From positions 80,259 through 144,258 of the forward strand of contig JBKDZP010000004.1 of assembly GCA_047971315.1 (NCBI GenBank): DNA of 64,000 nt. Reading direction: 5' to 3'. Position 1 is the stretch's first letter; each line of letters begins with the position of its first letter. Under the pieces are notes generated by a model. The model did not search any database. It saw only the letters and a list, made by a program, of their open reading frames with translations, and was not told the DNA's origin. The translations under genes and the position numbers were made by a program. This DNA comes from JBKDZP01 sp047971315 (GTDB lineage: Bacteria > Bacillota_I > Bacilli_A > RF39 > UBA660). This document shows, piece by piece, positions 26,201 to 35,185 of the stretch.

Positions 26201-28126
26201 CTATATATCTAAATTTTTAACAAATTTAGCATTTTCTTCTATAAATTTTCTTCTTGGTTCAACTTCTTCACCCATTAAATCAGTTAAAACTTGATCTGCT
26301 GCTTGGGCATCATCAATATTTATTTTAATTAAAGTTCTATTTTCAATATTCATTGTTGTATCCCATAGTTGATCTGCATCCATTTCTCCCAAACCTTTAA
26401 AACGTTGAATTTTTATTTTACTTGGATCTGATAATGTAGAAATATATTCATCTTTTTCGTCATCGGAATAAACGTATTTAATATTTTTATTATATTCCAC
26501 TCCATATAAAGGAGGTTGAGCTGCATATACATATCCTTTTTCAACTAATGGTTTAAAATAACGATAAAAAAATGTTAATAATAAAATTCTAATATGTGCA
26601 CCATCTACATCGGCATCTGTCATTATTATGATTTTATGATATCTTAATTTTTCTATATCAAATTCATCTCCTATACCTGTACCAAAGGCAGTAATCATAG
26701 ATCTTATTTCATTATTTGCAAATATTTTATCCATTCTGGCTTTTTCTACATTTAAAATTTTACCTCTTAATGGAAGAATGGCTTGAGTTTTACTATCACG
26801 GCCAGTCTTGGCAGAACCACCAGCTGAATCCCCTTCAACTATATATATTTCAGATATTGTTGCATCCTTGCTAGAACAATCTGCTAATTTACCAGGTAAA
26901 CTAGAAATTTCTAAAGCACTTTTTCTACGTGTTAATTCTCGAGCTTTTTTTGCAGCTATTCTAGCACGTGAAGCAGTTAAGGATTTCTCTATTATAATTT
27001 TTGCTGAATCTGGATTTTCTAATAAAAATCTTTCAAATCCTTCACTAAAAACACTATCTGCAATTTTTCTTACTTCACTATTTCCTAACTTTGTTTTAGT
27101 TTGTCCTTCAAATTGAGGATTTGGATGTTTACAAGAAACAATCATAGTTAATCCTTCTTTTACATCTTCACCAGTCAATCCATCTTCTTTATCTTTTAAT
27201 AAGTTACTTTTTCTTGCATAACTATTAATTATTCTTGATAAAGCACGTCTAACACCTTCTTCATGAGTACCACCTTCAGGATTATTTATATTATTTGTAA
27301 AAGAATATATATTAGAACTATATGTCTCATTATATTGTAAAGCCACTTCTAGAGAAATACCTTCTTCTTCACCAAATAAATGAATAATTTGTTCATGGAT
27401 TGGTTTTTTATTTTTATTAAGCATTTCAATATATTCACTAATTCCACCTTCATAAAAAAACTCTTCCTTTTTTGGTATAATATCCCTATCGTCCATTAAT
27501 ATAATTTTTAAACCTTTATTTAAAAAAGCTAATTCACGAACACGTACTTTTAAAATATCATAATCATATATTGTAGTTTCATCAAATATTTCAGCATCTG
27601 GTTTAAAAGTAACAGTAGTTCCTGTTCTATCTTCATCACATTCACCAACAATACTTAAAGGTTGAACAGTATTTCCACCATTTTCAAATCTAATTAAATG
27701 AATTTTTGAATTTTGATATACTTTAACTTCTACCCAACTACTTAATGCATTAACAACGCTTGCTCCTACACCATGTAATCCTCCAGATACTTTATATCCT
27801 CCTCCACCAAATTTTCCTCCTGCATGTAATACAGTATAAACCGTTTCTACTGTCGAAAAACCAGTTTTAGGATGAATTGCAGTCGGTATTCCACGTCCAT
27901 CATCCTTAACAGTGATTGAATTATCTTTATTTATTATTATTTCTATATCATCACAATATCCAGCTAAAGCTTCATCAATTGAATTATCTACAATTTCCCA
28001 TACTAAATGATGTAATCCTCTTGAACTAGTTGATCCTATCTACATACCAGGTCTTTTTCTTACTGCTTCTAAACCTTCTAAAACTTGAATATCGGATTCA
28101 TTATAATGTTCTATATTATCTTTCAT
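26201..28126 (-). CDS. gyrB: DNA gyrase subunit B with an in-frame TAG at codon 29
   Basis: ATPase subunit of gyrase. Reading from the ATG at 28126 gives MKDNIEHYNESDIQVLEGLE then AVRKRPGM, a TAG at 28040-28042, and IGSTSSRGLHHLVWEIVDNS onward. The family has Tyr at the TAG position (RPGMYIGST). All other 612 or so codons are open and conserved: ATP-lid GGKFGGGGYK, GLHGVG, the Toprim EGDSAGG and DADVDGAHIR motifs, and a normal C-terminus. Full length would be 641 residues. The first in-frame ATG after the TAG is at 27496 and would give only 431 residues without the ATPase site. Because gyrB is essential, a base-call or assembly error, suppression, or a mixed population are all possible. gyrA follows, and recF is one base upstream. 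Confidence 0.9.
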
Positions 28127-28127
28127 A

Positions 28128-29249
28128 TTATTCCACCTCTTTTTTAATTTCTAATTTTCCATTTTCTACTTTAATTATAGTAGATTTATTTAATATTAAT
28201 TTATCTATATTATGTAAATCAGTTGTTGTTATTATTGCCTGCATATTATCATCTATATAAGATAATAAATTATTTTTTTTATCATCATCTAATTCACTAA
28301 ATACATCATCCAATAATAAAATTGGACTTGTTTCTTTTACTTTCTTAAACAACTCAATTTCAGAAAGTTTTAAAGCTAAAACAGCCATTTTCTGTTGACC
28401 TTGGGACCCAAAATTTTTTAAATTTAAATCATCAATATAAAATTCTATATCATCCTTGTGAGGACCAAATAAAGTACTTTTGTATTTTAATTCATTTTTA
28501 TAATTTTCATTTATTTTTTTTTTCATTTTTTCAATCATTATCTTTTTTTCAAAACTTTCAAATTCAAAAGAATTAATATATGATATTTGAAGTCCATTTA
28601 ATCCACATATATTATAAAATATTTTATTAATTTGATTATTTAATTTTTCTATGAATTTTTTTCTGCCTAAATATAAAAAAATAGATTTTTCAATTAAATA
28701 ATTTGTTAAAACATTAAAATAATCTAAATTATAATTTGAACCTGAAATAATTAACTTAATGTAATCATTACGCATTTTCAAAATTCTATTATAATCATTT
28801 AATATCCTATAATAATTATTATTAATTTGACTTATTTCTATATTCAAAAATCTTCTTCTTATTTGAGGAGAACCTTTAATTATTTCAAGATCATCTGGAT
28901 AAAAAATAACTACATTAATTTTAGATATAAAATCACTTAATTTTTTGATATTATTACTATCTATCATTAATAATTTATTTTTATTTTCAAAAACCAATTT
29001 ATATTTTGTATCAATATTATTATTTTCTATTATTCCTGAAATAGAGGCTATGTTATTTCCTATTTTTATTAAATTATTATCAATAGATGAACGATGAGAT
29101 TTAGTAATTGCTAATAAATAAATACTTTCTAGTAAATTTGTCTTTCCTTGAGCATTATTTCCATAAAAAATAGTTAAACCTTTATTTAAATTAAGTGTTA
29201 GTTTAGAATAATTTCTAAAATTTTCTAGTTCAATTTTTTTAATTATCAT
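28128..29249 (-). CDS. recF: DNA replication and repair protein RecF
   Basis: SMC-like ATPase that binds gapped DNA and helps load RecA with RecO and RecR. Walker A GNNAQGKTN is near residue 31, the signature GSQGQQKMAVLALKL near 280 and Walker B PILLLDDVFSELD near 304. Length 373 is standard. It lies between the comK-like gene and gyrB. The Bacillus yaaA (S4-domain) gene normally found before recF is absent. Confidence 0.96.
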   Translation of the reverse strand: MIIKKIELENFRNYSKLTLNLNKGLTIFYGNNAQGKTNLLESIYLLAITKSHRSSIDNNLIKIGNNIASISGIIENNNIDTKYKLVFENKNKLLMIDSNNIKKLSDFISKINVVIFYPDDLEIIKGSPQIRRRFLNIEISQINNNYYRILNDYNRILKMRNDYIKLIISGSNYNLDYFNVLTNYLIEKSIFLYLGRKKFIEKLNNQINKIFYNICGLNGLQISYINSFEFESFEKKIMIEKMKKKINENYKNELKYKSTLFGPHKDDIEFYIDDLNLKNFGSQGQQKMAVLALKLSEIELFKKVKETSPILLLDDVFSELDDDKKNNLLSYIDDNMQAIITTTDLHNIDKLILNKSTIIKVENGKLEIKKEVE

Positions 29250-29326
29250 ATAACACCCTCTTTATTTGTTTTTTTAAACAAAATTTTTTAAATTTAGTTA
29301 TATAAGTACTCCTATATACATTTAAT

Positions 29327-29335
29327 ATTATACCA
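29327..29335 (-). promoter_or_regulatory. Extended -10 promoter of recF-gyrB
   Basis: On the minus strand TGG precedes TATAAT (29327-29332), about 78 bases before the recF start. The leader between holds no gene. Confidence 0.45.
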
Positions 29336-29346
29336 TAAATACTACT

Positions 29347-29374
29347 AAAAAATAAGCTTTTTTGCTTATTTTTT
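29347..29374 (-). terminator. Terminator of the comK-like gene
   Basis: An 11-bp stem (29347-29357 with 29364-29374) and a 6-base loop; the T run lies on the minus strand after the stem. It separates this gene from recF. Confidence 0.7.
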
Positions 29375-29381
29375 CATTATT

Positions 29382-29831
29382 TTAACATATTTTTCTTTTT
29401 CTTAAAACTGATTCTAATAAAGTAGATCTAAGTATTTGATTATCAAATGAACCATATGAAATATCTATTACTAATTCACTACCATTTTTAAATAATATTT
29501 TTGTTTTTGACTCATAACTAAAATATTTTTCTATTTTATTTAATGAAATCCAATAACAATTATCCAATCTTGGTGAATTAGTAGGAAAAAATATAATTTC
29601 TCTACTTTCCTCAATAATAATTGGTGCTTTATAACTTATACCTATGATATTTTTTGTTCCCTCATGTCTTCCTAAATAAGAACTTCCAAAAAATTTACAA
29701 CTATTATCAATAATGTTTGTTGGTGTATCTTTGACAAAAAGTGTCTTATTATCTTCTATTACTTGAGTTTTATTTCTTTCATAAGGAACTAAAGCAACTG
29801 TGGATAAGTTTATTTCATAACTATTAATAAT
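29382..29831 (-). CDS. comK: ComK-like competence transcription factor, apparent AUU start
   Basis: The reading frame from 29831 to 29382 gives about 149 residues that match ComK: NSYEINLSTVALVPYE, then SCKFFGSSYLGRHEGTKN, then APIIIEE...IIFFPTNSPR, a W-ISL block, and SYGSFDNQILRSTLLES. ComK is the minor-groove-binding activator of DNA uptake genes in Bacilli. No ATG, GTG or TTG exists in frame between an upstream TAA and residue 89. Two ATT codons (29829-29831 and 29826-29828) sit 4 and 7 bases after a strong GGGGGAGG site, so AUU initiation is the best reading. A lost start codon or a base error is the alternative. It stands alone between dnaN and recF, with a terminator on each side, and carries a perfect DnaA box in its 5' end. 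Confidence 0.75.
   Translation of the reverse strand: MINSYEINLSTVALVPYERNKTQVIEDNKTLFVKDTPTNIIDNSCKFFGSSYLGRHEGTKNIIGISYKAPIIIEESREIIFFPTNSPRLDNCYWISLNKIEKYFSYESKTKILFKNGSELVIDISYGSFDNQILRSTLLESVLRKRKIC
29799..29807 (-). other. DnaA box inside the comK-like gene
   Basis: TTATCCACA on the minus strand, the perfect DnaA-box consensus. Confidence 0.6.
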
Positions 29832-29843
29832 TACACCTCCCCC

Positions 29844-29860
29844 TAATTAGTAAAACTAAT
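29844..29860 (-). repeat. Hairpin directly upstream of the comK-like ribosome site
   Basis: AATTAGT and ACTAATT (7 bp, 3-base loop) form a perfect inverted repeat abutting the GGGGGAGG site. It could influence translation start. This is an observation from sequence only. Confidence 0.5.
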
Positions 29861-29911
29861 TGTTACCTACTATATATTTAAATATAGTCGTTTTTTGTTG
29901 AATTAAATTAT

Positions 29912-29937
29912 AAAAAAAAAAACAGAATTTTCTGTTT
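29912..29937 (-). terminator. Terminator of dnaN
   Basis: An AAACAGAA/TTCTGTTT hairpin overlaps the dnaN stop, followed on the minus strand by a long T run. Confidence 0.75.
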
Positions 29938-31057
29938 AAATTGTTCTAATTGGAACTATTAATTGTGTTAAATCATCACTTTCCACATTTCTAATAATAA
30001 TTGGTTTTATTTCACCATTAAATAAAAGCTCTATTTCTTCACATTCAAAAGATTTTAAAGCATCTATCATATATTTAGAACTAAATGCAATTTTTATATC
30101 TTCATCTTTATTTTTATATATATTAATAATTTCTTCTACATTACCTATTTCTGGAATATTTGATGAGATTATAAAGTTTGAATTCTTACTTTCTAATTTA
30201 ATTGTATTTTTATCTTCTTCATTGGTTAATAATGATGCTCTATCAATAGCTCCAAAAAAATCATTTAAATTTACTTTAACTGCTAATGAAAATTCTTTTG
30301 GAATAAAACCTGAAACATCTGGATATGTTCCATTTATTAATCTTGACATTAATAAAATGTTTGAAAATTTAAATATTACTTTATTATTAAAAATATGTAA
30401 TTCTACATCTTTATCTTCATCAATCATTAATTTTATTAATTCATTTAAAGTATGAGTTGGGATAGTAATATCTAAAGACTCTTTCATAGAGTTATTTATT
30501 TCTAATTTTTTTAAAGATAATCTGTGTGAATCTGTGGTTGTACATTCTAATCTATTTTCAATTATACTAAAATTAATACCTGTAAATAAAGGTCTAGATT
30601 CTTCATTTGAAGTAGCAAAAGATGTTTGCTTAATTATATTTTTAAATATTTTTTGATTAATAAAAATAGGATTTTTATTTTCATTAAGATCAATTGTTGG
30701 AAATTCTGAGGAATCATTACAATTTAATCTAAAAGATGATTGTTCAGTATTTATAAATATTTTATTATCCACAACTTCTTCAATTGAAATAATAGTATTA
30801 GGTAATTTTTTTATAATATCATATATATATCTTCCAGATATTACTACTTCTCCCAATTTATCTATATTTTCTATATTTTTACTTTCTATAAATGTTTTTA
30901 TAGCAATTTCATTATCAGTACTCATTAAGTATAAACCATCACTTGTAAGTTCAAATTTAATACAATTTAGTATAGGAATAATGTTTTTATTTGATATTCC
31001 CTTTATTACATAATTTAAGTTTTCCATTAATATTGTTTTTTTAATTTCTAATTTCAT
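29936..31057 (-). CDS. dnaN: DNA polymerase III beta sliding clamp
   Basis: Ring-shaped processivity clamp. Three similar domains of about 120 residues span the 373-residue protein. Visible family blocks include SSFRLNCNDSSEFP near 107, TTDSHRLSL near 175 and the C-terminal hydrophobic-pocket end QLIVPIRTI. It follows dnaA by about 150 bases. That gap has tandem DnaA-box-like sites. A perfect DnaA box also lies within the gene (30765-30773). Confidence 0.97.
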   Translation of the reverse strand: MKLEIKKTILMENLNYVIKGISNKNIIPILNCIKFELTSDGLYLMSTDNEIAIKTFIESKNIENIDKLGEVVISGRYIYDIIKKLPNTIISIEEVVDNKIFINTEQSSFRLNCNDSSEFPTIDLNENKNPIFINQKIFKNIIKQTSFATSNEESRPLFTGINFSIIENRLECTTTDSHRLSLKKLEINNSMKESLDITIPTHTLNELIKLMIDEDKDVELHIFNNKVIFKFSNILLMSRLINGTYPDVSGFIPKEFSLAVKVNLNDFFGAIDRASLLTNEEDKNTIKLESKNSNFIISSNIPEIGNVEEIINIYKNKDEDIKIAFSSKYMIDALKSFECEEIELLFNGEIKPIIIRNVESDDLTQLIVPIRTI

Positions 31058-31105
31058 ATTTTCTCCTTTTTTATTTTATTTTTATATATTTATTAATATT
31101 ATAGA

Positions 31106-31123
31106 TGTGGAAAGTGTGGAAAA
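31106..31123. other. Tandem DnaA-box-like sites in the dnaA-dnaN gap
   Basis: TGTGGAAAG (31106-31114) and TGTGGAAAA (31115-31123) lie back to back. They are near-consensus DnaA boxes (TTTTCCACA type) and may form the second half of a bipartite origin or mediate dnaA-dnaN autoregulation. Confidence 0.6.
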
Positions 31124-31206
31124 TATAATTTTTTCTTTATATTTAAAGTAATTTTCTATTTTAATAATATTAATAATTTGTTGAAAAGTGTAAATAATTC
31201 ACATGT

Positions 31207-32559
31207 TTACTTTATTTGACTTATTATTTTATCAATTTCTATGTTTAACTCTGGATTAGTTTTCAACTGTTTTTTAATTTTATCCACAGAATGAATTACA
31301 GTCGTATGATCTTTTCCACCAAACTCAATACCTATTTTAGGTAATGACTCTTCTAAATAAGTTCTACAAATATACATTGCTATTTGTCTTGGAAAAGAAA
31401 TATTTGTAATTCTTCTTTTGCTTTTTAATTCTTCAATAGTTATATTATAAGAAGCAGCAACTAATTGTTGAACCTGGTCTATTTTATTTTTTGAAATAAT
31501 ACTTTTTACAAAATAGTCTTTTAAAGATTCAATTGACAATTCAAGAGTTATATCACTTCCACTCATCATTGTAGCATAAGCAACTACCCTAGTAATTGCA
31601 CCTTCTAATTTTCTAATATCACTTGTACAATTACTAGCAATATATTCTTTTACTTCTATTGGAAAAGGGCTTGCTAACATATGACTCTCTACTTTTTTAT
31701 CAATTATATTCATCCTCAATTTAAAATCTGGTTGTTTAATGTTAATTGTAAGTCCCCAGTTAAATCTAGTTCTTAATCTATCTTCTAATAGTTTTAAATC
31801 GTCAGGTGATCTATCGGATGATATAATAATTTGTTTATTCTTACCATATAAATCATTAAAAGTATTAAAAAATTCCTGTTGTGTTTTTGCCATACTTCCT
31901 AAATACTGAATATCATCTATAATTAAAACATCAATATCTCTATATTTTTTTTTAAATATATCGACACTATCAAAATTATTTCCAACTTCTGATTTTTTTG
32001 TAATTCCCACAAAATCAGATACAAATTTTTCACTAGTTACATATAGTACTGTTTTCTTTTCATTTTTTAAAATAAAATTTCCAATAGCATGCATTAAATG
32101 AGTTTTACCTAATCCAGAATTTCCATATATAAATAAAGGATTATACATATTTCCCGGCTTTTCTGCAACAGCTAAAGCTGTTGCTTTAGCAAATTTATTA
32201 GATTCCCCTACTATAAAATTTGAAAAATTATATTGTGAATTTAAATTTGTTTCAAAAGAAGAAATAGATGGAACTCCTATTATATCTGTATTAATTTCTA
32301 TATTTGTATCTATTTCTTCTTTTGTAAAATAATCAAATTTAAAATTAGTTCCAGATACATCTGTAAATATTTCTTGAATTAAATCATTGTAATTTTCTTT
32401 TAAACTCTTTTTATGGATATGCATTGGCACTATAACTTTAGCAACATTATTAGAAAGTTCAAATAATTTAGTTTCTAAAAACCAAGTTTCAAAAGAAACA
32501 GGAGAAATTTCATTTTTTATTTTATCTAAAAATGTATTCCATAAATTAGTATTATTCAT
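31207..32559 (-). CDS. dnaA: Chromosomal replication initiator DnaA
   Basis: AAA+ initiator that binds DnaA boxes and melts oriC. Domain I (1-80) is followed by a short linker. The AAA+ Walker A GNSGLGKTH is near residues 146-154 and Walker B DVLIIDDIQ near 205. The domain IV DnaA signature KDHTTVIHSVDKI is near 420. I start at the ATG at 32559, six bases after GGGGTG. The longer frame from 32577 is less likely. The gene points away from the putative origin, and dnaN follows. A perfect DnaA box lies in its 3' part (31280-31288). Confidence 0.98.
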   Translation of the reverse strand: MNNTNLWNTFLDKIKNEISPVSFETWFLETKLFELSNNVAKVIVPMHIHKKSLKENYNDLIQEIFTDVSGTNFKFDYFTKEEIDTNIEINTDIIGVPSISSFETNLNSQYNFSNFIVGESNKFAKATALAVAEKPGNMYNPLFIYGNSGLGKTHLMHAIGNFILKNEKKTVLYVTSEKFVSDFVGITKKSEVGNNFDSVDIFKKKYRDIDVLIIDDIQYLGSMAKTQQEFFNTFNDLYGKNKQIIISSDRSPDDLKLLEDRLRTRFNWGLTINIKQPDFKLRMNIIDKKVESHMLASPFPIEVKEYIASNCTSDIRKLEGAITRVVAYATMMSGSDITLELSIESLKDYFVKSIISKNKIDQVQQLVAASYNITIEELKSKRRITNISFPRQIAMYICRTYLEESLPKIGIEFGGKDHTTVIHSVDKIKKQLKTNPELNIEIDKIISQIK

Positions 32560-32599
32560 ATATAACACCCCTGTCACCTAAATTTCTACCTATATTCTA

Positions 32600-32945
32600 C
32601 AATATTTTAAATGAAAATAAAAGAAAAAAATTAAAAAAATGTGGAAAAATGAAAATTAACATATAATTAACAAAATTATCCACATAAAAAAATTATAAAA
32701 ATAAATAAAATATTACAATTTCAACATTTTTGTTAATAAAAATTTCAACATAAAAAATATGTGTTATTTAATTATACACAACTTATGTGTATAATGTACT
32801 TAAATATTGAATTATAATATAAAAATATGTTAAAAACTATGTTAACAAAAATTTCATAATATTTTAATTAAATTAATAAAACATATTATTATAATTTTAT
32901 ATTTAAAACCAAGAATATTTAAAGTGAAAAAAAAATATTAAAAAT
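32600..32945. other. oriC: Putative chromosomal origin oriC
   Basis: The 463-base gap between divergent dnaA and rpmH holds DnaA boxes on both strands: TGTGGAAAA (32640-32648), TTATCCACA (32676-32684), TTATACACA (32772-32780) and its inverted partner TGTGTATAA (32786-32794). The rest is extremely AT-rich, suited to unwinding. Genes on both sides point away from it. The exact unwinding element and start site cannot be fixed by eye. Confidence 0.85.
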
Positions 32946-32946
32946 C

Positions 32947-32975
32947 TTGACAAAATAAATTATTATCTATATAAT
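32947..32975 (+). promoter_or_regulatory. rpmH promoter (consensus sigma-A)
   Basis: TTGACA (32947-32952), 17-base spacer, TATAAT (32970-32975): both hexamers perfect. An AGGAGG ribosome site follows before rpmH. Confidence 0.9.
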
Positions 32976-33022
32976 GTTAAGAGCAAACAGGAAAAAGTAA
33001 AATAAGATCAGGAGGTGGATTT

Positions 33023-33145
33023 ATGAAAAGAACATTCCAACCAAATAATAGAAAAAGAAGTAAAAAACAAGGATTTTTTGCACGTATGAAAACTAATATA
33101 TTAAATAGAAGAAGAAGAAAAGGACGTAAAGTATTGTCTCATTAA
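33023..33145 (+). CDS. rpmH: 50S ribosomal protein bL34
   Basis: Forty very basic residues beginning MKRTFQPNNRKRSKKQGFFA and ending in an RRRRKGRKVLSH tail, the bL34 pattern at both ends. It is about four residues shorter than the usual 44; the shortening is in the middle (RMKTNILNRRRR in place of RMxTxNGRKVLxRRR). An AGGAGG site and a consensus promoter precede it and a terminator follows. It sits at the origin side of rnpA, the universal order. Confidence 0.96.
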   Translation: MKRTFQPNNRKRSKKQGFFARMKTNILNRRRRKGRKVLSH

Positions 33146-33151
33146 AAAATT

Positions 33152-33175
33152 CCACTGTCAAAACAGTGGTTTTTT
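33152..33175 (+). terminator. Terminator after rpmH
   Basis: CCACTGT/ACAGTGG 7-bp stem (33152-33158 with 33163-33169), CAAA loop, T6 tail. It may attenuate rather than stop transcription into rnpA, because no separate rnpA promoter is obvious. Confidence 0.85.
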
Positions 33176-33206
33176 CAACACAATATTAAATAGAAAGATT
33201 GATATT

Positions 33207-33551
33207 ATGAAAAAAATAAATATATTAAAAAGTAATAATGATTATAATAGAATAATCCAAAATAATATTCCTTTTAAAAATAAAGAATATATGATTTTTA
33301 TTGAAAAAAATATCAATGATGTATATAAATTTGGGTTTTCAGTAAGTAAAAAATTATGTGGTGCTGTAAATAGAAATAGATTAAAAAGACAATTAAAGTC
33401 TATAATTGATAAAAATGACTATCAAAATAATTTTAATTGTATTATAATGATAAGGAAAAGTATTTTAAATTGTAGTTATGAACAAATGGAAATTAGTTTA
33501 AATGAATGTCTAAAAAAAATTAACATTATAAAAAAAGGAGAAAAAAAATGA
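33207..33551 (+). CDS. rnpA: Ribonuclease P protein component
   Basis: Protein subunit of RNase P, which matures tRNA 5' ends together with the catalytic RNA. The RNR signature is present as AVNRNRLKRQLKSII near residues 51-65, with the preceding FGFSVSKKL beta strand. Length 114 is typical. It overlaps yidC by four bases, implying coupled translation. Confidence 0.95.
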   Translation: MKKINILKSNNDYNRIIQNNIPFKNKEYMIFIEKNINDVYKFGFSVSKKLCGAVNRNRLKRQLKSIIDKNDYQNNFNCIIMIRKSILNCSYEQMEISLNECLKKINIIKKGEKK

Positions 33552-34498
33552 AAAAAAAATATTTAAAAATTTTAATAGCTTGTTTTTTAGTAATTAATTT
33601 TACTGGATGTACTCAATATCTAAAAACTGAAGATAATAAAATAATAAAAAATAGTGAAACGGGTCAAAATTTACCACAAAATATACTTTGTAAACCTACA
33701 GATAAAAAAACTATCAAAATATATGAAGATTATAATCAAACATCAATTGATGAATTAAAAGTAAATTTAGAAAGTCTACCAGCTTGTGATAAACTATCAC
33801 CAACTGAAGGAAATTATGAAGGAATTTGGACATCAGTATTTGTAAAACCATTAGCTTTCTTAATCATTCAAATAGGAATATTAGTTAAAAGTTATGGTTT
33901 TGGACTTATCATAGCAACTTTATTAATTAGAGGAGTAGTTTGGCCATTTACAAAAAAAACTGCAATGCAATCCGAATTATTAAAAAAAGCAAGACCAGAA
34001 TTAGATAAATTAGAAAATAAATATAAAAATAATAAATCAAATGAAGCAATGATGCAAAAATCTCAAGAAATGATGATGATTTATAAAAAATATAATATAA
34101 GTCCATTATCTGGATGTCTATTTTCATTTATTCAAATACCATTATTTTTTGCTTTTTATGAAGCAATTAGTAGAATACCAGCAATTTTTGAAGAAACATT
34201 TTTAGGGTTTCAATTAGGAACAAGCCCATTAACAGCACTATTATCTGGAAAATATTATTATTTAATTTTTATTGTACTAATAGTAGCAGCTACATATTTC
34301 TCATTTAAATTAAATAGTTCCATGTCAGTAAGTAAAGAACAAGAAAAACAAATGAAAATGATGACAAATATTATGGTAATATTTATGACCATAACAGCAT
34401 TTTCAATATCATCAGGAATAGCAATTTATTGGATTACATCTAATTTATTCACAATTGTTCAAAATTTATTGGTAAGGAGAAATAAAAAAAATGATTAA
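33548..34498 (+). CDS. yidC: Membrane protein insertase YidC/OxaA (lipoprotein)
   Basis: Inserts and folds membrane proteins, alone or with SecYEG. The N-terminus is a lipoprotein signal peptide with lipobox ending at Cys21 (INFTGC). Five membrane segments follow: around 90-115, a hairpin with charged cytoplasmic loop near 140-180, and segments near 186-207, 230-258 and 278-308. The Oxa1-type motif GLIIATLLIRGVVWPF carries the conserved groove Arg. Overlaps rnpA and jag, the normal Bacillus order. The lipid anchor would be added by Lgt encoded at 49775. Confidence 0.95.
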   Translation: MKKKYLKILIACFLVINFTGCTQYLKTEDNKIIKNSETGQNLPQNILCKPTDKKTIKIYEDYNQTSIDELKVNLESLPACDKLSPTEGNYEGIWTSVFVKPLAFLIIQIGILVKSYGFGLIIATLLIRGVVWPFTKKTAMQSELLKKARPELDKLENKYKNNKSNEAMMQKSQEMMMIYKKYNISPLSGCLFSFIQIPLFFAFYEAISRIPAIFEETFLGFQLGTSPLTALLSGKYYYLIFIVLIVAATYFSFKLNSSMSVSKEQEKQMKMMTNIMVIFMTITAFSISSGIAIYWITSNLFTIVQNLLVRRNKKND

Positions 34499-35105
34499 TA
34501 TACTTGAATATGAAGGAAAAACAGAAACAGAAGCTTTTAATAATTGTTTAAAAGATTTAAAATGTAGTGAAAAAGAATTATTAATTAGATATGAAATAGA
34601 AGAAGGTAATTTATTTAAAAAGAAAAAATATATTTTATATGCTATAAAAAAAGAAAATATAAAAATATATATAACAAATTTTTTTGAAGAATTTTCGGAT
34701 TTGATGAATATTAATATAACATCAGAAATAATTGAAAATGATTATAGCTATAATATAACTTTAGTATCAGCACAAAATTCTATTTTAATTGGTAGGGAAG
34801 GTAAGACTTTAAATGCTATTCAAACATTATTAAGACAAATCATAAAAAATCAGACAAAAATAAATTTGAAAATTAATGTTGATATTTCAAACTATAAATT
34901 AAAAAAATTAAAAAATTTAGAAAATGAAATAAAAAAAATAGCAGAAGATATTTTAAAAAATAAAATACATGTTTCACTTGATACAATGAATTCAAATGAA
35001 AGAAGAATGATTCACAGTTTAATTTCTAATTACAATCATCTACAAACTGAGAGTGTAGGAGATGGTAAAGAAAGACATATTGTTATAAAATATAAGGAAA
35101 TATAA
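34491..35105 (+). CDS. jag: RNA-binding protein Jag/KhpB (Jag-N, KH, R3H)
   Basis: RNA-binding protein that in Gram-positives pairs with KhpA and affects cell elongation and division. The N-terminal Jag-N domain (1-50), a KH domain with the GREGKT loop (about 104-109), and a C-terminal R3H domain (NSNERRMIHSLI) are in the standard order. Length 204 is normal. It overlaps yidC by 8 bases. Confidence 0.94.
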   Translation: MINILEYEGKTETEAFNNCLKDLKCSEKELLIRYEIEEGNLFKKKKYILYAIKKENIKIYITNFFEEFSDLMNINITSEIIENDYSYNITLVSAQNSILIGREGKTLNAIQTLLRQIIKNQTKINLKINVDISNYKLKKLKNLENEIKKIAEDILKNKIHVSLDTMNSNERRMIHSLISNYNHLQTESVGDGKERHIVIKYKEI

Positions 35106-35185
35106 TTATAAGTTATATTTTTCTTTTGACTTTATTGACTATAAATTTTTTTTAATGTAAACTAAATAAAGAAATGAGGAAAATG

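Noticed and set aside
28040..28042. General reassignment of UAG to Tyr
   Set aside because: mnmE ends LGK-TAG at the normal family end and parB also ends in TAG, so UAG works as a stop here.
29919..29931. ComK AT-box (AAAA-N5-TTTT) upstream of the comK-like gene
   Set aside because: One box lies within the dnaN terminator in very AT-rich DNA, so chance is likely; a ComK site needs two phased boxes.
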